From NCBI GenBank assembly GCA_030431755.1, contig JAUIIK010000009.1, forward strand, positions 1-63,530: 63,530 nt of DNA, given 5' to 3'. The notes under the pieces were generated by a model that did not search any database, was not told the DNA's origin, and worked only from the letters and a program-made list of their open reading frames with translations. Below, one piece after another: positions 42,543 to 49,917 of this stretch (positions are counted from its first letter, which is position 1; each line of letters opens with the position of its first letter). The position numbers and the translations under genes are program-made. Source of the stretch: Chloroflexia bacterium (GTDB lineage Bacteria > Chloroflexota > Chloroflexia > Thermomicrobiales > CFX8).

Positions 42543-43036
42543 TGTGCGTCTCCAGGAATGTATAGCGTCGCTTCTGAAGAATATTGATATCCGGTGATGA
42601 GGCAGCCGCGGTCGGCGCTATAGACGACGATCAGTCCGGCCAAGGCCCGCGCTCCACGGCTCTCAGATGAAACAATGAGATTCGTCGGAGCGAGGATGGC
42701 TGCGAGCGCCCCGCCACGTCGATGATACACCGCAAACCTGGCGTCAGGATGTCGCACCGCGCGGCGCAAGTCGTCAAGATATGATCGCAACGTCGTACGC
42801 TCAGACCACTGTTCATCGATCAGCACGCGCCGCGCAACGTGAATCAGATCCGAACGCTCTCGACGATCCAAACGCTTGCCGAGATACGAAAGACCGCGCA
42901 GAGCGTGCGGCACTCGGCGTAGGCTGCCGTCAAACCCCACACTCGAGATCCTCGCCTGGATTGCCTCGACGGTTGCGTGTGTGTCAGCACGACCTCCTGA
43001 AACCATGCTCCGGATGGCAACATTGACCGGGTGCAT
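42530..43036 (-). CDS. Unknown 168-aa protein, possible RNase-type toxin
   Basis: The protein from ATG 43036 begins MHPVNVAIRSMVSGG; ATG 43006 is an alternative start. The N-terminal two thirds are helical and basic (LGKRLDRRERSDLIHVARR). The C-terminal part has LAGLIVVYSADRGCLITGYQYS, a strand-turn-strand pattern that resembles the end of small RNase toxin domains (often x-V-V-Y-x-x-x-x-G-x-x-I-T-x-Y). This similarity is weak and no catalytic set is proven. It lies 24 bp after the remains of a DNA methyltransferase and overlaps the small acidic gene, so these may be left-over parts of one defence island. Confidence 0.45.
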   Translation of the reverse strand: MHPVNVAIRSMVSGGRADTHATVEAIQARISSVGFDGSLRRVPHALRGLSYLGKRLDRRERSDLIHVARRVLIDEQWSERTTLRSYLDDLRRAVRHPDARFAVYHRRGGALAAILAPTNLIVSSESRGARALAGLIVVYSADRGCLITGYQYSSEATLYIPGDAQWLN

Positions 43037-43059
43037 CGAGTGTGGTCCAGGATCGCGGC

Positions 43060-43436
43060 TCAAGCACTGGCCCGCTCTAGATTCAGCGCCAGCAAGCGCC
43101 GCAGGATCGTCTCGTCGTCGGTCTCCGAAGGGTCTTCCTGCCAGCCGTAGGCGGCCCAGACCGCGCGGTCGAGGGTCTTGAGGCGGCGTTGAGATTGGCG
43201 TGGCGGCCCTTGTACTCCCAGGCGAAGTGGCTGCGGTACCAGACATCGGCAAAGCCCTTGCCGCCACCGCTCTTGGCGACGCCACGCTCGAAGGTATAGA
43301 AGGCCCCAGCGCTATCGGCCTCAGCCGGCGTCTGCATCCCCAATGCCCGACAGAGGTCGATGAAGTGTTCCTGCGACGCCGCGCTCTCCTTGAGCGCCAC
43401 AGCGCGCCACTTGGCCTTGAAATCCTGAATCGTCAC
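43060..43436 (-). pseudogene. Remnant of a class I DNA methyltransferase: N- and C-terminal ends joined by a large deletion
   Basis: A GTG at 43436 with GGAGG upstream opens a frame reading TIQDFKAKWRAVALKESAAS and, further on, GGKGFADVWYRSHFAWEYKG, the usual N-terminus of type IIG-like methyltransferases of about 900 residues. After KGRHANLNAA the reading shifts. In another frame, ending at TGA 43060-43062, comes LDRAVWAAYGWQEDPSETDD followed by ILRRLLALNLERASA, the usual C-terminus of the same family. The catalytic core is absent. So some 800 residues were lost with a frame change at about 43190. Confidence 0.8.
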
Positions 43437-43449
43437 GGTTCCTCCAAAT

Positions 43450-43935
43450 AGGTTGTAGTGTGTAGGTTGTAGTACGTAGGAAGAGTTTACGGTAGGCGGG
43501 GTTTGAAGAGGCTCCCTCCCCTGTCCCCTTTCTCGTGCCCGGAGGGCGCGTAGAGGGATCGGGGGATGCATGCATCAGTTAGGCCGTTCGCGTACCGTGT
43601 GCCCGAGATCCGGCGGCGGCCAGCGCCATGCAGCGGACGCCACAGCAACACCATGGTCATCCCGAGGAAGGCTTTGCGCCCGAGGGATCTTGCTGCGAGC
43701 GTGCCAGCTGTCGGAGGAGCAGACGGCGGTCGACCGCGCGGTAGCGACTGGGGCAGTCCTCCACGGAGCGCGGTGCTGTCGGTCGGAGATCCCTCAGGCG
43801 CAAAGCCTTCCTCGGGATGCCAGGATCTGAGTGGGACGTCCACAAACAGCGGTGCATGGCGGCGTGTGCTGACGAGCAGAGGCGCGATCTTCTCCCGGCT
43901 GCTCACTACAACCTACAACCTCCAACCTACAAACT
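43450..43935. repeat. Nested inverted-repeat element upstream of fliC
   Basis: The 734-bp gap 43437-44170 has no gene. Outer arms carry heptad-like GGTTGTAGTGTGTAGGTTGT (from 43450) and CTACAACCTACAACCTCCAA (to 43926). Inside, arms at 43656-43692 and 43788-43821 are near-perfect reverse complements with the core CCCGAGGAAGGCTTTGCGCC. The part 43622-43713 matches 14523-14595. The right part of the gap holds the fliC promoter and leader. Confidence 0.75.
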
Positions 43936-43955
43936 CCCCACTTCCCGACAAGCCC

Positions 43956-43982
43956 TAAAGTCTCCCGGCGGCCTGTCGATGA
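43956..43982 (+). promoter_or_regulatory. Sigma-28 (FliA)-type promoter of fliC
   Basis: The site TAAAGTCT (43956-43963), 11 bp, GTCGATGA (43975-43982) fits the sigma-28 pattern TAAAGTTT-N11-GCCGATAA with small changes. It lies 188 bp before the fliC ATG. A near copy precedes flaG at 45553-45579, including CCCTAAAGT and GTCGATGATG, which strongly supports both. Confidence 0.8.
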
Positions 43983-44114
43983 TGGATATGGAAAGGAGCT
44001 TTCCTTCCCGTCACATGCGGCGGGACAGTTCGGGTCAACCGGGTGCAGGCGCCGTTACCGCCGCGGTGAGTGGTCATCAGGAATAGCTTCGGTTCATACA
44101 CACACATAGACATG

Positions 44115-44144
44115 TTCCAAGCGCACGGATGCGCGAACTTGGAC
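44115..44144 (+). promoter_or_regulatory. Hairpin in the fliC leader
   Basis: TCCAAG (44116-44121) pairs with CTTGGA (44138-44143), and inside it CGCA (44122-44125) pairs with TGCG (44130-44133). It ends just before the GGGAGG ribosome binding site (44154-44159) of fliC. The leader from the promoter to the ATG is about 180 nt, long enough for post-transcriptional control. Confidence 0.5.
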
Positions 44145-44170
44145 AATTGGCACGGGAGGCCTAGTCCATC

Positions 44171-45349
44171 ATGCGAATTAACACCAATGTCGACGCGCTG
44201 AATGCTCAGCGCAACTTGAACGTCACCGGTCAGATGTATGCCAAGTCGATCGAGAAGCTCTCGAGCGGCCTGCGCATCAACCGCGCCGCCGACGACGCGG
44301 CCGGTCTTTCGATTTCCGAGAAGCTGCGCTCGCAGGTTCGCGGCGTCAATCAGGCGATCCGCAACTCGCAGGACGGCATCTCGATGATCCAGACGGCGGA
44401 AGGCGCGCTCAATGAGGCGCACGACATCGTCCAGCGTATGCGCGAACTGTCGGTCCAGGCGGGTAACGATACCCTCAGCTCTGCCGACCGCGTTGCGATC
44501 GGTGAAGAACTTACCCAGCTCCGCGACGAGATCGACGGCATCGCCTCACGCACCAACTTCAACGGCAAGAACCTGTTGAACGGCAGCCTCTCGGTTGCTC
44601 AGGACACAGGCACCAGCACGTTGAATGTCGGCACGACGGTCGGCACGACCGCGATCACGTCACTCGATGTCACCGGCGCCGCTGCGGGCGAGACCTATAC
44701 CGCCTCGTACGACGCCACTGGCGATACCCTGACCCTCACCCGCGGTTCCGACTCGGTCGCCCAGACGGTGGCCGTTGTCGACGATTCCCAGACCTTCAAC
44801 TTCAGTGAGCTGGGCGTCAGCTTCACGGTCTCCGGCACCGACGTGGCTGACGACATCGGCGCTGCCCTCGACGGCGGCACGATCGTCACCAGCGCCGGTT
44901 CCGGCAACGCCACCTTCCAGGTCGGCGCTGACACGGGCCAGACCATCGATGCGGCCTTCAACGCCATGGCGGCCAACGCCATCGGCAGCGGTAGCGGCAC
45001 CGATGTCGACGCTGCTGTCACGGCCTACGCGGCCCTGACGACGGCCAGCACCGACGCTGACTTCAAGACGGCCGCCAACACGCTGCGCGATTCGCTCGAC
45101 GCCGCGCTGACGGACATCTCGGCCCAGCGCTCCGAGCTCGGTTCGGTTCAGAACCGCCTCGAGCACACGGTCAAGAACCTCGGCGTTGCCTCGGAGAACC
45201 TGGCAGCTTCGGAAGCCCGCATCCGCGACGCCGACATGGCGGCGGAGACGGTCGCCTTCACGAAGGCCCAGATCCTGCAGCAGGCCGGCACGGCGATTCT
45301 CGCCCAGGCCAACCAGGCTCCGCAGTCGGTCCTCGGACTCCTCCGGTAG
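44171..45349 (+). CDS. fliC: Flagellin
   Basis: The 392-residue protein has the conserved flagellin ends. The N-terminal D0/D1 part begins MRINTNVDALNAQRNL and has KLSSGLRINRAADDAAGLSI; the C-terminal D1/D0 part has RSELGSVQNRLEHTVKNL and ends QAPQSVLGLLR. The middle (about residues 140-290) is a variable Thr/Ser/Asp-rich surface domain of moderate size. Flagellin polymerises into the filament after export. The gene is monocistronic, with its own sigma-28-type promoter and a strong terminator at 45385-45421. The ribosome binding site is GGGAGG. Confidence 0.95.
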   Translation: MRINTNVDALNAQRNLNVTGQMYAKSIEKLSSGLRINRAADDAAGLSISEKLRSQVRGVNQAIRNSQDGISMIQTAEGALNEAHDIVQRMRELSVQAGNDTLSSADRVAIGEELTQLRDEIDGIASRTNFNGKNLLNGSLSVAQDTGTSTLNVGTTVGTTAITSLDVTGAAAGETYTASYDATGDTLTLTRGSDSVAQTVAVVDDSQTFNFSELGVSFTVSGTDVADDIGAALDGGTIVTSAGSGNATFQVGADTGQTIDAAFNAMAANAIGSGSGTDVDAAVTAYAALTTASTDADFKTAANTLRDSLDAALTDISAQRSELGSVQNRLEHTVKNLGVASENLAASEARIRDADMAAETVAFTKAQILQQAGTAILAQANQAPQSVLGLLR

Positions 45350-45384
45350 TCGAGTCGCTGACCGCGACCCCGAACTGACCCTTC

Positions 45385-45421
45385 GACGCCGGCTCCCTCA
45401 CGGGGGCCGGCGTCTCTTTTT
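45385..45421 (+). terminator. Rho-independent terminator of fliC
   Basis: A perfect 9-bp stem, GACGCCGGC (45385-45393) with GCCGGCGTC (45406-45414), is followed directly by TCTTTTT. It lies 35 bp after the fliC stop. Confidence 0.9.
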
Positions 45422-45556
45422 AGGGATTAGGGACGAGGGATTAGGGATTACGACAGACCACCGCGGCACGCACACGCTCTGCTATCCCCTGTAACCTAGC
45501 ACCTATACCCTTCAACTAATCCCTGGTCCCTAATCCCTAATCCCTCGTTCCCTAAA
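45420..45556. repeat. Telomere-like heptamer repeat pair (TTAGGGA / TCCCTAA)
   Basis: After the fliC terminator, copies of TTAGGGA run from 45420 to 45450. Their reverse complement TCCCTAA runs from 45517 to 45556, making an inverted pair around about 65 bp. The right arm ends in CCCTAAAG, which forms the -35 part of the flaG promoter. The gap 45350-45645 holds nothing else. Confidence 0.7.
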
Positions 45557-45579
45557 GTTCCGCCGCGATCCGTCGATGA
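45553..45579 (+). promoter_or_regulatory. Sigma-28-type promoter of the flaG-fliD-fliS operon
   Basis: TAAAGTTC (45553-45560), 11 bp, GTCGATGA (45572-45579). It matches the fliC promoter site in both boxes and spacing. It lies 67 bp before the flaG start. Confidence 0.8.
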
Positions 45580-45645
45580 TGATGGGGAGAACCCATCGCT
45601 GAGCGTGATGGAACACGCGGGCAGAACGACAGGAAGGAGGCAGAC

Positions 45646-46005
45646 GTGGCTGAATCTATACATAACCTGGAACGCGCTACGAACGCCTCCCCGGTGAACC
45701 TGGTGCAAGAGGCGCGCAAGGCGCATACGCCACGCACCCTCGGACAGCAAGCCCAGGCCGAAGCCCAGGCTCAGGAATCACCATTCAATGTCGAGGACAA
45801 GGTCGAGCTCAAGCTGGAACCGGAAGCTATCCGGCAGCTCCAGCCCAACACCCACCTCAAGTTCCTCGTCAACGACGGTAGCGACCGGGTGGTCGTTCAG
45901 ATCATCCAGAGCGATACCAACGAAGTGCTGCGCGAAGTTCCGCCGAAGAGTCTCTCTGACGCGCTCGCCGCCCTCAATGGCGGTTTCGTCAAGAAGGTTC
46001 GTTAG
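45646..46005 (+). CDS. flaG: FlaG-family flagellar protein
   Basis: The 119-residue protein has the FlaG signature in its C-terminal half: LKFLVNDGSDRVVVQIIQ followed by EVLREVPPKSLSDALAAL. The N-terminal 60 residues are Gln/Ala-rich and unconserved. FlaG is found beside fliD in many bacteria and affects filament length. The start is a GTG with GGAAGGAGG upstream. It is ten bases before fliD, in the operon flaG-fliD-fliS. Confidence 0.9.
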   Translation: MAESIHNLERATNASPVNLVQEARKAHTPRTLGQQAQAEAQAQESPFNVEDKVELKLEPEAIRQLQPNTHLKFLVNDGSDRVVVQIIQSDTNEVLREVPPKSLSDALAALNGGFVKKVR

Positions 46006-46014
46006 GAGCGGAAC

Positions 46015-48012
46015 ATGTCGGCGGGAATTGGTTTCAACGGACTCGTCTCCGGGCTCGATACCAACGCGATCGTCAACGCGCTGATGCTTGCCGAACGCGC
46101 GCCACTGACGACCCTGGCCAATAAGCGCGAGGACATCGTCAACCGCAATGAGACGGTGAGCACGATCAAGAGCCGCCTCTCGGCGCTGCAAGGCTCGCTG
46201 ACCAGCCTCAAGCTCGAATCGACGCTCAACGGCCGCAGTGTGACGCTCAGTGGCACGACCACGTCGGCCGTCTCGGTCAGCGCCAACTCGAAGGCCACGC
46301 TCGGCAACTACGCCATCGGCGTCGAGCGGCTGGCGACCTCGACGACGGCTGCCTCGAACGCGCCGCTCGGCCAGGCCATCGACCCCGACGTCGTCCTTGA
46401 GAACGCCAACTTTGGGACCGAGATCGAGAGCGGCAGCTTCAAGATCAACGGCGTCGCTATTGCGGTCGACACCAGCACCGACACGCTCAACGACGTCATC
46501 AACCGGATCAACACCAGTGGCGCGGGCGTCACCGCGTCGATTGTCAACGACGCGCACGGCCGGGCCAACGTCCTCCAGCTCGACGCGAACGCCCCCGGCG
46601 GGGCGATCCAGCTCGGCGCGGGCAGTGACACCAGCAATTTCCTGGCGGCGACGAAGATCGACGCCGCCCCGCGTGTTGGCGACAGCGTCACCGCGACCGG
46701 CGGGCTGGGCGCGCTCCAGACGAGCGTGCCGCTCAACCAGGCCAGCCTCGATAATCCGATCGCCGCGGCCGGCACGCTGACGATCAACGGCGCGGAGATC
46801 GACTACGATCCGGCGACGGATTCGCTGAATGACATCATCACGCGGATCAACGCGTCGGAAGCCGGCGTCACCGCCAGCTACGACGCCGGCAACGACAGCC
46901 TTATCTTGAGTAACCGGGCGCAGGGCGGCTCATTGATCGACCTCTCGGACACCGGCGATTTCCTGGCCGCTGTCGGGCTCGACAATCCAGCCGAACAGAC
47001 GCTCGGCCAGACCGCCAAGTTCACGGTCAACGGCGCGACCTACTACGCCAACTCGAACAGCGTCTCCAACGCCGTGCCGGGCTTGACGATCAACCTCAAA
47101 GGCACGACGACCTCGGACATCACCGCCAACGTCGTCAACGACTCCAGCGGCGCGGTCAGCAAGATCAAGGACTTCGTCGAGAAGTACAACGAGGCCATGG
47201 GCCAGATCACCTTCCATAGCCGGGCTGAGGCCGGCGGCGAGCGTGGTCTGCTGGCGGGCGACAGCACGATCCGCTCGATCCGCGACAACTCGCGCCGATT
47301 CTTGACCAGCACAGCCGAAGGACTGTCGGGCAAGTACTCGAATCTGGCTTCGATTGGCCTCAATTTCGGGGCCATTGGCAGCGCCCCCGGCACGACCGAG
47401 GATCTGAAGTTCGACGAGGCCACGTTCCGCGAGGCGCTGGCGTCCAACCCGACCGCAGTCCACGACCTGTTGGCGGCCAAGACGCGCGGGGTGCTCTCAG
47501 CGCCGGGTGACGTCACCCAGGCCACCGGCACGCCGAACGAGCACGCCGTCAGCGGCAGCTACCAGATCGACTCCGACGGCGCGGGCAATTACACGGTCAC
47601 ATTTACCGATGAGAACAGCGTCGTCTACCCGCCACGCAACGTGACGGTCACGCCCGGCGAGAGCAGCACCGAGCTGATTCCGGGCATGACGATTGAGACC
47701 TCGGCCAGCCCGACCGGCGCGAGCTCGACAATTGCCGTTGACTACCGTCAAGGAATCGTCGAACAGGTCGATGGTTATCTCAAGGGGCTGCTTGGATCAG
47801 ACGGTATCTTCGCGGCCCGCGCGGATCAGGTAGGTACCCAGCTGGACGCGATTGATGACCAGATCGCGCGCCAGGAGGATCGGATTGCAGCCCGCGAGCT
47901 CGCGTTGCAGCGCCGCTTCAGCGCGCTGGAAGTGACACTCGCGCAGTTGCAGTCCCAGAGTTCAGCACTGACATCATCGCTGTCCGGGTTGCTCTCGAAC
48001 TCGAACAACTAG
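46015..48012 (+). CDS. fliD: FliD, flagellar hook-associated protein 2 (filament cap)
   Basis: The 665-residue protein starts with the FliD N-terminal signature GFNGLVSGLDTNAIVNALM and has a coiled stretch (TVSTIKSRLSALQGSLTSL). The middle holds flagellin-IN-type repeats (TLTINGAEIDYDPATDSLND and a relative near 430-500 nt in). The C-terminal domain has FVEKYNEAMGQI, and the last 60 residues are a coiled coil (DRIAARELALQRRFSALE, QLQSQSSALTSSLSGLL). FliD caps the filament and helps flagellin fold. It is preceded by a GGAG site and followed by fliS. Confidence 0.95.
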   Translation: MSAGIGFNGLVSGLDTNAIVNALMLAERAPLTTLANKREDIVNRNETVSTIKSRLSALQGSLTSLKLESTLNGRSVTLSGTTTSAVSVSANSKATLGNYAIGVERLATSTTAASNAPLGQAIDPDVVLENANFGTEIESGSFKINGVAIAVDTSTDTLNDVINRINTSGAGVTASIVNDAHGRANVLQLDANAPGGAIQLGAGSDTSNFLAATKIDAAPRVGDSVTATGGLGALQTSVPLNQASLDNPIAAAGTLTINGAEIDYDPATDSLNDIITRINASEAGVTASYDAGNDSLILSNRAQGGSLIDLSDTGDFLAAVGLDNPAEQTLGQTAKFTVNGATYYANSNSVSNAVPGLTINLKGTTTSDITANVVNDSSGAVSKIKDFVEKYNEAMGQITFHSRAEAGGERGLLAGDSTIRSIRDNSRRFLTSTAEGLSGKYSNLASIGLNFGAIGSAPGTTEDLKFDEATFREALASNPTAVHDLLAAKTRGVLSAPGDVTQATGTPNEHAVSGSYQIDSDGAGNYTVTFTDENSVVYPPRNVTVTPGESSTELIPGMTIETSASPTGASSTIAVDYRQGIVEQVDGYLKGLLGSDGIFAARADQVGTQLDAIDDQIARQEDRIAARELALQRRFSALEVTLAQLQSQSSALTSSLSGLLSNSNN

Positions 48013-48072
48013 GCTCCAGCGATGTAACCACGGCGCATGGATGAGCGCCGGGATCTTATGAGAGGGAACGAG

Positions 48073-48486
48073 ATGATCGCCCAGAACCCTTACGCGCGTT
48101 ACCAGCAGATTCAGACGGAGACAGCCGACGGCCTCGATCTGGTCATCATGCTCTACCGCGGCGCAATCCGGATGCTCGGCCAGGCCGAGGAAGCTATTAC
48201 TGCCGGCGTAAACGCCGATGCCCATAACTGGCTCCTGCGGGTTCAGGAGATCATTCGCGAGCTCGACCTCACTCTCAACCTCGACGCCGGCGAGATCGCC
48301 GTCAACTTGCAGCGGCTCTACGCCTACATGACCGAGCGTCTCATCGAAGCCAACATCAGCAAGGACCGCGAGCCGGTTCTGGAGGTGCGGGGGTTGTTGA
48401 ACGACCTGCTCGACGCCTGGCTCGATACGCGCGACAACGTCAAGCCGCAGGCTGCCAAGGCGCCGGCCGCCTTCGCCGCCGCCTAG
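48073..48486 (+). CDS. fliS: FliS, flagellin export chaperone
   Basis: The 137-residue protein has the FliS N-terminus NPYARYQQIQTETADGLDLVIMLY (shown here in outline) and the helical repeat with LDLTLNLDAGEIAVNLQRLY. FliS binds the flagellin C-terminus and prevents early assembly. The ATG at 48073 is chosen because AGAGGG lies six bases upstream; earlier ATGs lack a site. It is third in the flaG operon. An Ala/Lys-rich tail ends the protein. Confidence 0.9.
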   Translation: MIAQNPYARYQQIQTETADGLDLVIMLYRGAIRMLGQAEEAITAGVNADAHNWLLRVQEIIRELDLTLNLDAGEIAVNLQRLYAYMTERLIEANISKDREPVLEVRGLLNDLLDAWLDTRDNVKPQAAKAPAAFAAA

Positions 48487-48504
48487 CCGCGAGCAACACC
48501 CGTG

Positions 48505-48855
48505 ATGCAGGCACACGACATCGCCGGCCGGATCGCGACCCTGATCGGCGAGCAGGCCGACGCGATCGCCGGCAGCGACTTTGACCGGCTCGAAGCGCTG
48601 ACGACGGAGACGACCGAGCTGTTGCAGGCGCTCGACGCCAGCGCGACGGAGCTCGGTCCCGAGGGCCGCGCGGACATCGCGGCCATGCTCCAGCCGGCCG
48701 CGACGCAGGCCAATGCGCTGGTTGAGGCGACCAGTACCAGCCTCGGCGAAACGCGCCATGAGCTCCAGGAGCTCCGCCACGGCCAGTCGGCCACCAGCGC
48801 CTACCGCCAGGCAGTCCCGAAGACGGCGGCTATCGGCTACTCACGACAGGGCTAG
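48505..48855 (+). CDS. FliT/FlgN-like flagellar export chaperone candidate
   Basis: The 116-residue protein is all-helical: HDIAGRIATLIGEQADAIAG, FDRLEALTTETTELLQALD, and a final helix with GETRHELQELRHGQ. Its size, helicity and place right after fliS fit the FliT/FlgN chaperones of FliD or hook-associated proteins, which are poorly conserved in sequence. The ATG at 48505 (or GTG 48502) lacks a strong ribosome binding site, so it may depend on readthrough from fliS, 18 bases upstream. Confidence 0.65.
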   Translation: MQAHDIAGRIATLIGEQADAIAGSDFDRLEALTTETTELLQALDASATELGPEGRADIAAMLQPAATQANALVEATSTSLGETRHELQELRHGQSATSAYRQAVPKTAAIGYSRQG

Positions 48856-48866
48856 AGGTAGCTTCG

Positions 48867-49736
48867 ATGCAGGATGCACGAACGCCAGACAAGCACGACG
48901 GACCGGGCAAATCCGCAGAGATGTGCCGCTCGCGCGTATTAACATCATGCGCGACACCTCCCCCCCGTAACGCATGTTCGGCAAACAACGGCGTGCCGGC
49001 GGCACCTCTCTGCGGCTCTGCTCCGCGCTTTTCGCGTCTGCGCATCGCCGGGTTGGTCGGCGGGCTGGCGCTCGCGCTCTCGGTTGCCGCCTGCGGGCAT
49101 CCGGTCAGCAGTGACGAACCCGCAACGGCGGTCCGCCCAAATGTCTCGAATGTCCAGCACATGGAGGCTACCGCCGGCCCGTCGCGCGCCGATCAGTACC
49201 GCGCAACTGCCGCGGCTTACGAAGCCGAACGAGCAGCGGAGGGCGCGGCAGACGGTGCGGCGGAGACGGACGACTTTGGCGATATCGTGACCCTGCTCCG
49301 AATGCCGGCCGCGCACCACATCCTGATCCCATCGATTGGCGTCGATGCCGCGGTCGAGGATGTCGGCACCGAGCTCAAAGACGGCGAGCTGGTCTGGGAG
49401 GTCATCGAGGACATCGCAGGCCACCACCGCGCCTCGGCCAACCCAGGTGAGCCCGGCAACATCGTCGTCACCGGCCACGTTGAGAGCCGCAGCAGTGGCA
49501 ACGTCTTCCTCAATCTTCCGAACATCCAGGTCGGCGACGAGGTCACGATGACCTCCCCCGCCGGGGAGTTCGTCTACGTCGTCACCGCCGTCGACATCCG
49601 CCACGAGTCGGAGATCGGTGTGCTTACGCACGGCTACGAGGAAAAGCTGACGCTCATCACTTGCGTCCCGGACGGCATCTACGACCACCGCGTTATCGTC
49701 ACCGCCATGCCGGCCGACCTCATCGCCTCGACCTAA
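48867..49736 (+). CDS. Class E-type sortase
   Basis: The 289-residue protein has the sortase catalytic set in the second half: the His in VVTGHVESR, the Cys in LTLITCVPDG and the Arg in YDHRVIVTA. The substrate-recognising strand PSIGVDAAVEDVG is also clear. The N-terminal region is long (about 55 residues) before a membrane segment (AGLVGGLALALSVAACGHP) that ends in a lipobox-like VAAC. So it may be a lipoprotein, unusual for a sortase. GAGG eight bases before the ATG supports the start. It follows the flagellar chaperone gene by 11 bp. No LPxTG-type substrate is in the window. Confidence 0.85.
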   Translation: MQDARTPDKHDGPGKSAEMCRSRVLTSCATPPPRNACSANNGVPAAPLCGSAPRFSRLRIAGLVGGLALALSVAACGHPVSSDEPATAVRPNVSNVQHMEATAGPSRADQYRATAAAYEAERAAEGAADGAAETDDFGDIVTLLRMPAAHHILIPSIGVDAAVEDVGTELKDGELVWEVIEDIAGHHRASANPGEPGNIVVTGHVESRSSGNVFLNLPNIQVGDEVTMTSPAGEFVYVVTAVDIRHESEIGVLTHGYEEKLTLITCVPDGIYDHRVIVTAMPADLIAST

Positions 49737-49792
49737 CCCGCTCTACCTACGAAACAACACCACGTTCACGCAGGAAGTCTCCCGATGAATCC

Positions 49793-49869
49793 CGTAGGGC
49801 AGGGGCTCGTCCCCTGCCGGCTTGCAGGATCGTGTCCGAACACGGCAGGGGACGAGCCCCTGCCCTACG
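49793..49869. repeat. Perfect 27-bp inverted repeat (GTAGGG/CTCGTCC family)
   Basis: Arms at 49793-49819 and 49843-49869 are perfect reverse complements, with a 23-bp spacer. Each arm has the inner palindrome CAGGGG-CTCGT-CCCCTG after GTAGGG. It lies between the convergent ends of the sortase and the amidinohydrolase genes. Confidence 0.9.
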
Positions 49870-49917
49870 CCGTTTATGCAGTGCTTCCCTGTACTGTTAG
49901 AAATCCCGCGGGTCGGT

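Noticed and set aside
43566-43958. Plus-strand frames of 80-130 codons before fliC
   Set aside because: They read through inverted-repeat arms; composition is low-complexity and no start signal is present.
45420-45556. CRISPR-like or telomere-like array
   Set aside because: The units are 7 bp heptamers without spacers, arranged as an inverted pair, so it is neither a CRISPR array nor evidence of a linear chromosome end.
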